Assembly (NCBI RefSeq): GCF_004135735.1
Contig: NZ_CP012670.1
Coordinates: forward strand, 6,588,501 to 6,652,500
From: Sorangium cellulosum
GTDB lineage: Bacteria; Myxococcota_A; Polyangia; Polyangiales; Polyangiaceae
Direction: 5' to 3'
Length of the DNA: 64,000 bases
The position numbers and the translations under genes were made by a program. The notes under the pieces were generated by a model, which was not told where the DNA came from, did not search any database, and saw only the letters and a program-made list of their open reading frames with translations. Positions 56,263 through 64,000 of this stretch are shown here, piece by piece. How positions within the stretch are numbered: the stretch's first letter is position 1; every line of letters starts with the position of its first letter.

Positions 56263-56424
56263 ATGGCCACGACGAGCGACCACAACACGTCCGAGGCCCC
56301 GCTTGCCAGTGATGAATCCGAGCAGGAAGAGGCGGTCCGCGAGGTCTACGAATCCTTCGCCGATGCGCCGCCGCTCTACCGGCTCGGCCACCACGTGCTC
56401 GTCGAGGCGGTGAAGCCGCGATGA
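56263..56424 (+). CDS. Small acidic ORF, 53 residues
   Basis: MATTSDHNTSEAPLASDESE leads to EQEEAVREVYESFADAPP and ends LGHHVLVEAVKPR. Composition is protein-like, acidic in the middle and unlike the Arg-rich frame upstream. It stops 13 bp before the MFS transporter start, suggesting a joint transcript. No family was recognised; a small regulator or a peptide handled by the exporter are guesses. The ribosome site (GTGGAC) is poor. Confidence 0.42.
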   Translation: MATTSDHNTSEAPLASDESEQEEAVREVYESFADAPPLYRLGHHVLVEAVKPR

Positions 56425-56437
56425 ATCCGCGGACGGC

Positions 56438-57664
56438 ATGATGGCCGCTGCGAACGGCGGAGCGTCCGGCGGACGGCGCGCCGGGATCCAGCTTGGCGCC
56501 CTGCTCGTCGCCGCTGCGCTGTGCAACGTCGCGTACACGATCCTCATCCCGTTCGTCCCGACGCTACAGCACAGGTTCGGGATGACCCCCGCCGCCATCG
56601 GGCTCACGTTCGGCGCGTTCTCCGCGACCAAGGCGCTGGCGCAACCCCTCGGCGGCTGGACGGTCGACCGGCTCTGCGCCCGAACCGTGGCCGTCGCCGG
56701 GCTCCTCGTCAGCGCCGCCGCGACCGCCGCCCTGGCCGGCGCGAGGGACACGGGCGAGGTGATCGGTTATCGGATCCTGTGGGGGCTCGGCGACGGCTTC
56801 GCCGCGCCGGCGCTGTACAGGCTCGCCAGCGCGCTGGGCGAACGGGATGGTCACGAGGCCCGCGTGCTGGGTTGGTTCGGCTCGGCGGCGGTCGTGGGGA
56901 TGGCGCTCGGCCCCGGCGTGGTCGCGGCGTTCGCCGACACGCTGACCTTCCCCGCTGCTTTCGCGCTCGGCGCCGCGCTGACCACCGGCGCGGCCGTGGT
57001 CTTGTGGTGCGCTGTCGCGCCCGACCTCGGCCGTGCGCCCGCGCGGCATCACGGCGCGGATCTGCCGGAGAGCGCGCCGGCGAGCCGTCCAGGGACGTGG
57101 CTGACCGTCGTCGGCTTCGGGCTGCTCGACTTCGTCAACAACTTCATCTACGCGGCGCTGGAGCCGACACTGCCCCTCTACGCCACCAGGACACTGCGGC
57201 TCGACGCTCGGACGGTCTCGCTCCTGTTCTTCGTCGGCCTCGCTGCGTCTGCCGCGATCTACGCGATCGGCGGGCGCCCTGTGCAGCAGCATGGCGAGCG
57301 GGCCGTGGCGACCATCGCGCTCTTCGTCCAGGCCGCCGCGCTCACGGCCGCCGGGGCGAGCGCGGTGGCCGGTGTCCTGGCCGCATCCTTCGTGCTGCTC
57401 ATGATCAGTCAGCCGCTGGTGTACGTCGCGGCCCGCAGCGGCGTCACCGCCGTGTCCGGGCGCGGCCAGGGCAGGGCGTTCGGCCTCTTCGGCCTGATCT
57501 CCGATCTCGGCTGGGTCACCGGGCCGATCGTCGTGACCCCGCTGCTCAACACGATGGGCGGATCGGTGCTGTTGCTGCTGGCGTTGCTCGCGGCGATCAC
57601 CGGTGCGACCGCCTGGACGCTCGCCGGCCGGCGCAAGGCCCTTCGCAGCGTCGTGCCGAGATGA
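56438..57664 (+). CDS. Major facilitator superfamily transporter
   Basis: A 408-residue inner-membrane protein with about twelve hydrophobic helices. The loop between helices 2 and 3 reads PLGGWTVDRLCART, the MFS motif A (GxxxDRxxR-like). Later GVGxxP-like glycine-rich helices (WFGSAAVVGMALGPGVVAAF, LGWVTGPIVVTPLLNTMGG) fit drug/H+ antiporters. Two starts (ATG 56438 or ATG 56441) are equivalent. It sits 13 bp after a tiny acidic ORF and converges on a truncated regulator-like gene. The substrate cannot be told; drug or metabolite efflux is the family norm. Confidence 0.92.
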   Translation: MMAAANGGASGGRRAGIQLGALLVAAALCNVAYTILIPFVPTLQHRFGMTPAAIGLTFGAFSATKALAQPLGGWTVDRLCARTVAVAGLLVSAAATAALAGARDTGEVIGYRILWGLGDGFAAPALYRLASALGERDGHEARVLGWFGSAAVVGMALGPGVVAAFADTLTFPAAFALGAALTTGAAVVLWCAVAPDLGRAPARHHGADLPESAPASRPGTWLTVVGFGLLDFVNNFIYAALEPTLPLYATRTLRLDARTVSLLFFVGLAASAAIYAIGGRPVQQHGERAVATIALFVQAAALTAAGASAVAGVLAASFVLLMISQPLVYVAARSGVTAVSGRGQGRAFGLFGLISDLGWVTGPIVVTPLLNTMGGSVLLLLALLAAITGATAWTLAGRRKALRSVVPR

Positions 57665-57773
57665 AAGCGCATGACGGCGACACACGGCCTACCGCGCCGC
57701 ACGCAGCGCTCCAATGGACCGTACATTGCCTGGTGATCTGCTCGCAGGAGGTGTCGGGCCTGCTCCTTGCGAG

Positions 57774-58358
57774 TCAACTCTCCGCGGCAGCGCGGCCCTT
57801 GCCGGCGCGCCGGGGCTTCGCCTTGGCGATCGAGCGGCTGCCGGAGGCGTGCTCGTCTGAGGACCGGTCCTGCTGATGCTGCTGCTCGACGAGCCGGACC
57901 AGATCGGACGCGACCTCCAGCACTTCAGGAGGGGCATGAACGGGTTGCCCGGCGAGCTGGCGGAGCGCGACGACGAGCGGCTCGAACAAGGTCCTGGCCG
58001 GGGATGCCTCGAGGAGGGCCAGCGCTCTGTCGACCTGCCCCTGCAGGATCCCCGCCATCACATCGAAGTGATCCCTCCGCTCCTCCGGCCCGAGCCCCTT
58101 CGCCTCCTCCGCGATCCGCTCCAGCAGCCCCACAAGCCCCTCCCCCTCGTAGAGATGGACCATGAAGTCCACCACCGCCCGCACACGCGCCGCGCCCGCC
58201 CCGCGGCGCCGGAGCAGGTGATAGATGTTGTAGAGCCGCTCGCTCAGCCGGTACCTGAGCTTCCGCCCCTGCCCCTCCTCGACCACGGCTCCGCGGCCCA
58301 CGAGCCGGTGCAGCAGCGCGCTCGTCTGGTTGACCTCCATCCGCGCGGCTTCCGCCAC
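57774..58358 (-). pseudogene. C-terminal part of a wHTH ATPase-like protein (5' end lost)
   Basis: The 194 residues begin inside a winged-helix segment (VAEAARMEVNQTSALLHRLV, GRGAVVEEGQGRKLRYRLSE, RLYNIYHLLRRRG). In relatives I know from myxobacteria this follows an ATPase domain and precedes TPR-like helices. Here no ATPase precedes it; the frame stays open for some 25 codons upstream without a start, then meets an unrelated plus-strand fragment. A short functional DNA-binding protein starting at GTG 58358 cannot be excluded. Confidence 0.5.
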
Positions 58359-58395
58359 CTCGCAACCCGGAGGTGCGCTGGTCAGGGCCCCAGCG

Positions 58396-58543
58396 GCGGC
58401 CGCGCGCGGGGCAGCGCCCTGTCCTGTCGTTCACGTTCGCGATGGGGCCGAACGCGCCCGACCGGGAGGCCGCGGTGTGGGGCGATCCCGGCGACTACCG
58501 CATCGCCTCGCGGATCGTCGGCGAGCCGTGGCCGTTCCGGTGA
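58396..58543 (+). pseudogene. C-terminal fragment of an unidentified gene
   Basis: The frame LSFTFAMGPNAPDREAAVWG continuing DPGDYRIASRIVGEPWPFR then TGA at 58541 looks like a genuine protein end, with balanced composition. It has no start and meets the truncated gene on the other strand head-on at about 58380. The family was not recognised. Confidence 0.4.
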
Positions 58544-58568
58544 GAACGTCATCCCCGCCCCCCTGCTC

Positions 58569-59567
58569 TCAGATCACCCGGTCGAGGAGCGGCTCGCCCC
58601 GCTCGAACCGCCGCAGGTTCGCCAGGAAATGCTCGACCTGCGCGACCGGCTCCTCGCGCCGGCCGCCGGCGGTGTGCGGGGTGATGGTGCAGCCGGGGGC
58701 GCGCCAGAGCGGGTGATCGGGCGGCAGCGGCTCGGGATCCGTGACGTCGAGGTACGCGCCGGCCAGGCGGCGCGCCTCGAGCGCCTCGAGCAGCGCGGCC
58801 TGATCCACCGTGGCGCCCCGGCCGACGTTGAAGAACCACGCGTCCGGGCGCATCCGGCCGAGGAGCGCGCGCGAGACCAGTCCGCGCGTGCCCTCGACCT
58901 CCGGCAAGGTCGACACCACGTGATCCGCCCAGGCGAACGCGTCGCCCAGCGCCTCCCTCGCGACGACGCGGCCGGGCTCGTCGCCGCGGGGGCGCGCGCG
59001 CAGGACGCAGAGCTCCACCTCGAACGGGGCCAGCAGCGCGGCCAGGCGGCGGCCGATCGCGCCGAAGCCGAGCAGGAGCACGCGCCGGCCGCGGAGCAAC
59101 GCGCTCGTCGACCGCACGGCCACGTCCGGCCAGGCGCGCGGGCCGCGCTGGTTGTCGAGGCACTCGGGCAGGCGCCGCGACGCCGCGAGCAGGAACGCGA
59201 GCGCGTGCTCCGCGCAGGGATCGGCGTACGCGCCGCTGCTCGTCGTGAGGGCGGCGCCGCGGGCGGAGAGCGCGGCGCGCACGGCCGCCACGTCGTAGCG
59301 GGCATACCCCGCGGTGCTCAGGTGCACCCACGCGAGGCGCGGGGCCGCGCACACGTCGTCGGGGTGCGGCTGGCCGAACACCACGTCGGCGCCGAGCACG
59401 ACCGGATCCCGCCCGACCACGGCGAGGTTCTCCGCGGAGCGCGCGGCCGGCAGCGCCAGCGCGTGCGGCACGACCCCCTCGGCGAGCAAGCGCTCCGCCT
59501 CCGCGGGGAAGGCCATGGTGCAGGCGATCACCAGCCGACGCGCGGGCGCGCCGCCCCCCTCACCCAT
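58569..59567 (-). CDS. D-isomer-specific 2-hydroxyacid dehydrogenase
   Basis: A 332-residue cytosolic NAD(P)-dependent oxidoreductase. The nucleotide-binding motif is LLLGFGAIGRRLAALL (GxGxxG). The catalytic triad is visible as FNVGRGATVD (Arg), DVTDPEPLP (Glu) and TPHTAGG (His). The N-terminal substrate domain has LAWVHLSTAGYARYD and SSGAYADPCAEHALAFLLA, as in the family. ATG 59567 is chosen because it overlaps the end of a 37-codon ORF (ATGGGTGA). The substrate is not evident; phosphoglycerate, glyoxylate or another 2-keto acid are possible. The gene is divergent from the kinase-SUMF1 gene. Confidence 0.92.
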   Translation of the reverse strand: MGEGGGAPARRLVIACTMAFPAEAERLLAEGVVPHALALPAARSAENLAVVGRDPVVLGADVVFGQPHPDDVCAAPRLAWVHLSTAGYARYDVAAVRAALSARGAALTTSSGAYADPCAEHALAFLLAASRRLPECLDNQRGPRAWPDVAVRSTSALLRGRRVLLLGFGAIGRRLAALLAPFEVELCVLRARPRGDEPGRVVAREALGDAFAWADHVVSTLPEVEGTRGLVSRALLGRMRPDAWFFNVGRGATVDQAALLEALEARRLAGAYLDVTDPEPLPPDHPLWRAPGCTITPHTAGGRREEPVAQVEHFLANLRRFERGEPLLDRVI

Positions 59568-59673
59568 GAGACACCCGCCCGAGCTCACGCATCCACGCCT
59601 CCTCGCCCGCCGCGAGCCGGAAGAGGCGACTCGTACGGGACACCGCCAGAACGCCACGGGGCCAGTCGTCCAT
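59560..59673 (-). CDS. 37-residue ORF coupled to the dehydrogenase
   Basis: MDDWPRGVLAVSRTSRLFRL continues AAGEEAWMRELGRVSHG and stops inside the first codons of the dehydrogenase, overlapping by 8 bases. Codon content is protein-like and the overlap suggests translational coupling. No family was recognised. It could be a leader peptide or a remnant. Confidence 0.4.
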   Translation of the reverse strand: MDDWPRGVLAVSRTSRLFRLAAGEEAWMRELGRVSHG

Positions 59674-59887
59674 GCGCCGGATACTACACGCCCCTCGGTC
59701 GATGTCCCGTCATCGCGGTCCGCGACGCGCGCCGCGGCGCTCGCACGCGCCGCTGCGCTCGCGCGCGCCGCGGCGCTCGCTCCCGCCGCCACGCCGGACG
59801 CGCCGGCGCAGCGCCCCGCCCCGGCCGCGGCGCCACACATTCGCCGCCCACCGCCGCCCCGACCTGTGCCAGACTCGCCGCCGACCG

Positions 59888-61648
<1,761 letters not shown>

Positions 61649-61821
61649 TCGACGCGAGGCGCCCGGGCGCGTGTGGGGGCGCGTGTGGAGAGCGAGCCCG
61701 GGCCCGACAGCGCACCACGAACTCCTGGCCAGGCGGCGGCGGCGCGGATAGAACGCCGGGCGCCGGCAGGGGCGGCGCGGACAGGAAGAGCGATATCGAT
61801 GAAGAGAGCGGCGACGAATCG

Positions 61822-62703
61822 ATGAAGAGAGCGACGACGAGCGGCGGTGTCCGCGTGCGGCTGACCGGCGTCCGGCGCGTCTTCCCGGTGCAGGACGACG
61901 CGGGCGGCGCGCGAGGGGGCGGCGCCTCCGGCGTGGTCGCGCTCGACGGCATCGATCTCGACGTCGCGCCGGGCGCGTTCGTCGCGCTGCTCGGGCCGTC
62001 GGGGTGCGGCAAGTCGACGCTGCTGCGCCTCGTGGCCGGGCTCGACCGCGCCGACGCCGGCGCGGTCGAGGTCGAGCTCGACCAGGACCCCGGCGGCGCG
62101 GGCGGCCCGCGCGACACGGGCGGCCCGCGCGGCGCGGGCGGCCCGCGCGACACGGGCGGCCCGCGCGCGCCCATCGCGTACGTCTTCCAGGACGCGCACC
62201 TCCTGCCCTGGCGGAGCGTGCTCGACAACGCCGCGCTGCCGCTCGAGCTCTCCGGGGCGCCGCGCGCCGAGCGCCGCGAGGCGGCGTCCGCGGCGCTCGC
62301 CCAGGTCGGCCTCGCCGACGCCGGCGCGCGGTACCCGGCGGAGCTCTCCGGCGGCATGCGCATGCGCGTGTCGCTGGCCCGCGCGCTGGTCACGCGCCCG
62401 CGGCTGCTCCTGCTCGACGAGCCGTTCGCCGCGCTCGACGAGCTCACCCGCGGCCGGCTCGACGACCAGCTCCGCGCCCTCTGGGCCGAGCTCGGCATGA
62501 CGGTGCTCTTCGTGACGCACGCGATCACCGAGGCCGCGTACCTCGCCCAGCGCGCCGTCGTGCTGTCGCCGCGGCCGGCGCGCGTCGTCGCGGAGCGCGC
62601 GCTCGACCTGCCGGCGGAGCGGACGGGCGCGCTGCGCACCGAGCCCTCGTTCGCGCGCGAGGTGCGCGCGCTGCACGACGCGCTGGAGCGGGGCGGGGCG
62701 TGA
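61822..62703 (+). CDS. ABC transporter ATP-binding protein (nitrate/sulfonate/taurine type), orphan
   Basis: A 293-residue ATPase that would drive import through a separate permease. Walker A GPSGCGKS (58-65), Q-loop glutamine 123 in YVFQDAHLLPW, signature LSGGM (175-179) in LSGGMRMRVSLARAL, Walker B LLLLDEPFAALDE (D199, E200), switch histidine in LFVTHAITEA. The PWRSVLDN motif after the Q-loop is typical of SsuB/TauB/NrtD proteins. Between Walker A and the Q-loop sits an exact duplication of 12 residues. No permease or binding-protein gene lies in the window. ATG 61822 is used; an ATG at 61799 is out of frame. It is followed 44 bp later by a Uma2-type gene. Confidence 0.92.
   Translation: MKRATTSGGVRVRLTGVRRVFPVQDDAGGARGGGASGVVALDGIDLDVAPGAFVALLGPSGCGKSTLLRLVAGLDRADAGAVEVELDQDPGGAGGPRDTGGPRGAGGPRDTGGPRAPIAYVFQDAHLLPWRSVLDNAALPLELSGAPRAERREAASAALAQVGLADAGARYPAELSGGMRMRVSLARALVTRPRLLLLDEPFAALDELTRGRLDDQLRALWAELGMTVLFVTHAITEAAYLAQRAVVLSPRPARVVAERALDLPAERTGALRTEPSFAREVRALHDALERGGA
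62095..62166 (+). repeat. Exact 36-bp tandem duplication inside the ABC ATPase gene
   Basis: Bases 62095-62130 and 62131-62166 are identical and encode GAGGPRDTGGPR twice, between Walker A and the Q-loop. Each unit itself contains two GGPR motifs. Exact identity implies a recent event. Confidence 0.92.
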
Positions 62704-62747
62704 CGCGCGGCGCCGCGTGACGCGGGGCGGGCGCGACGCCCGGTGCT

Positions 62748-63392
62748 ATGCTCGGCGCCGTGGAGCCGCTCTCGACCGCATCCCTCTCCGTCGACGAGTA
62801 CATCGCCCGCGAGCGCGCGGCGGACGGCAAGAGCGAGTACCTGGACGGCCGCACCCACGCGATGGCGGGCGGCAGCCCACGGCACAACCTGGTGGCGGCG
62901 AACCTGACGGCCGCCATCCGCACGCGGCTGCGCGGCACGCCGTGCGTCGCGCTGACCAGCGATCAGCGCATCCTGATCGAGGACACGGGGCTCTACACCT
63001 ACCCCGATCTCGCCGTCGTCTGCGGAGGCGTGAGGGTCCACCCGGTGTTCACGGACACCGTCGTCAACCCCACGGTGCTCGCGGAGGTGCTCTCCCCGTC
63101 GACGGAGGCGTACGATCGCGGCGCCAAGTTCGCGCACTACCGGCGCATCGAGTCGCTCCGCGAGGTGCTCCTCGTCGCGCGCGACGAGCGCTTCGTGGAG
63201 CGCTTCGTGCGCCTGGACGGGGGAGACACGTGGCGGCTCGACACGTGGGCGGACGAGGGCGCCGCGGTGCCCCTCGAGAGCGTCGGCGTGCAGGTGCCGC
63301 TCGACGAGATCTACGAGGGCCTCGAGCAGCTCCCCCCCGAGGACGCGCCCCCGCCGCCGACGCGGCTGCCACGGCCGAAGCCGCGACGGTGA
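62748..63392 (+). CDS. Uma2 family (DUF820) PD-(D/E)XK nuclease-like protein
   Basis: A 214-residue protein. The N-terminal SVDEYIARERAADGKSEYLD and GRTHAMAGGSPRHNLVAANL carry the family signature. The nuclease-like core has YTYPDLAVVCG (Asp) and VLAEVLSPSTEAYDRGAKFA HYRRI, where Glu and Lys complete the D-ExK arrangement. Uma2 proteins are numerous in cyanobacteria and myxobacteria and are thought to be restriction-endonuclease-fold enzymes. Their real substrate is not established. The C-terminus is Pro/Arg-rich. It lies 44 bp after the ABC ATPase, on the same strand. No partner methylase or toxin-antitoxin gene is near. Confidence 0.88.
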   Translation: MLGAVEPLSTASLSVDEYIARERAADGKSEYLDGRTHAMAGGSPRHNLVAANLTAAIRTRLRGTPCVALTSDQRILIEDTGLYTYPDLAVVCGGVRVHPVFTDTVVNPTVLAEVLSPSTEAYDRGAKFAHYRRIESLREVLLVARDERFVERFVRLDGGDTWRLDTWADEGAAVPLESVGVQVPLDEIYEGLEQLPPEDAPPPPTRLPRPKPRR

Positions 63393-63561
63393 GCGCGGCG
63401 CGCGGCCCACCACGGACGTACCGCGCGGCGCGCGCCCCTCTCCGCCGCCGTCACGGGCCGCCGCCGCGCGCGACGCCCACCGTGGGCAGAGCTCCCACTC
63501 GGCGCGCGGCGCGGCGCGCGAACGCGCTTCCCTGTCGTCGGCGCGCCCGTACAATCGTCTC

Positions 63562-64000
63562 ATGCCCACGTCGTCCAGGCGGTTGCTTCCCCTTGCGCTT
63601 CCTTGGTTCGTGCTCGCCGTAGCGGCCTGCAGCGATCCGGAGACCACGACGCCTCCCGGCTCGAGCGGCGGCGACGGCGGCGCGGGCGGCGAAGGCGGAG
63701 AGGGCGGCGACGGCGGCAGCACGACCGACAGCACCGGCGTCGGGTTCGGCGGGGCGCCGACCGGAGAGGGCGGCGCGGGCGGCGCCGAGGACCCGTGCGG
63801 CGGCGCGCAATGCCGGCCGGATCAGCGCTGCGAGGAGCGGTCCGGAGAGGGCGTCTGCGTCGACAACACCTGCGAGGACCTCACCTGCAGCGCGACCGAG
63901 GAGTGCCAGATAACCCCCGAAGGGGGCGCCATCTGCGCCGATAACCGCTGCCGCAGCGACCTCGAGTGCCCCATCAACCGGTACTGCGACGGCGCCGTCT
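63562..64000 (+). CDS. Cys-rich lipoprotein (3' end beyond the window)
   Basis: The frame from ATG 63562 stays open to the last base. A signal peptide (PLALPWFVLAVAAC) ends in a lipobox-like VAAC, followed by a Gly/Asp/Glu-rich linker (about 25-75, GGDGGAGGEGGEGGDGG) and a Cys-rich region (CGGAQCRPDQRCEERSGEGV, CVDNTCEDLTC, CQITPEGGAICADNRC, CPINRYCDG). The Cys spacing recalls EGF- or Dickkopf-like repeats in other myxobacterial lipoproteins. Likely outer-membrane or surface-located; function unknown. Only about 146 residues are visible. Confidence 0.8.
   Translation, partial: MPTSSRRLLPLALPWFVLAVAACSDPETTTPPGSSGGDGGAGGEGGEGGDGGSTTDSTGVGFGGAPTGEGGAGGAEDPCGGAQCRPDQRCEERSGEGVCVDNTCEDLTCSATEECQITPEGGAICADNRCRSDLECPINRYCDGAV

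Noticed and set aside
55741..56424. 227-codon frame reading through the 42-bp array as 14-residue repeats
   Set aside because: The period is a multiple of three, so both strands stay open automatically; the same peptide theme appears antisense. No ribosome site or family support.

Overview
The window is very GC-rich and gene-dense. It is built from families typical of large-genome myxobacteria of the Sorangium/Polyangium type: many eukaryotic-like Ser/Thr kinases (six intact, two decayed), giant lipoproteins, thrombospondin-3 and MYXO-CTERM-like architectures, SBBP/VWD proteins, a collagen-like protein, and a sigma54 activator fused to FHA. A chromosomal accessory region of a Sorangium-like myxobacterium is the best reading. 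This is inferred from family content and composition, not from a marker gene.

Bases 1-15,700 hold the most unusual region. After the 3' end of a surface protein come three copies of a module. Each copy has a secreted or lipoprotein gene carrying an N-A-L-T-P pentapeptide array, a small divergent Ser/Thr kinase, and (in copies 1 and 3) a 1.33-kilo-residue kinase-ATPase-TPR regulator just downstream of the NALTP gene. Decay is complementary. Copies 1 and 3 keep the giant kinase but have a ruined small kinase; copy 2 keeps the small kinase but lacks the giant one. A palindromic sequence is conserved in all three divergent intergenic regions. Beyond the third copy lies a decayed PARG-type gene.

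Bases 15,800-28,200 hold housekeeping and single genes: aspartate-semialdehyde dehydrogenase, a histidine phosphatase, a large lipoprotein with two CxxCH motifs, a GNAT acetyltransferase, a collagen-like secreted protein, a glycosyltransferase, a 127-bp near-perfect palindrome and a Ser/Thr kinase. Bases 28,200-39,200 are mostly cell-envelope genes: a giant metzincin-like lipoprotein, a two-TM protein, two tandem paralogous Cys-rich lipoproteins, and a B12-type radical SAM enzyme.

Bases 39,700-47,000 look like an envelope-stress unit. A Ser/Thr kinase is translationally coupled to an FHA-sigma54 activator. Both are divergent from a YbjN/CesT-like gene, pspA and a Ca2+-type P-ATPase. Bases 47,300-55,700 encode two large exported proteins, an ECF sigma factor with a membrane segment and a tandem-repeat tail, and a Pro/Ala-tailed protein. 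A 42-bp palindromic array follows.

Bases 56,260-64,000 encode a tiny acidic ORF, an MFS transporter, two abutting truncated genes, a 2-hydroxyacid dehydrogenase, a kinase with a SUMF1 (formylglycine-generating-enzyme-like) domain, an orphan ABC ATPase, a Uma2-type protein and the start of a Cys-rich lipoprotein. Non-coding DNA is rich in long inverted repeats, including a two-copy family whose arms differ by compensated changes. No tRNA, rRNA, CRISPR array or insertion-sequence transposase was recognised.
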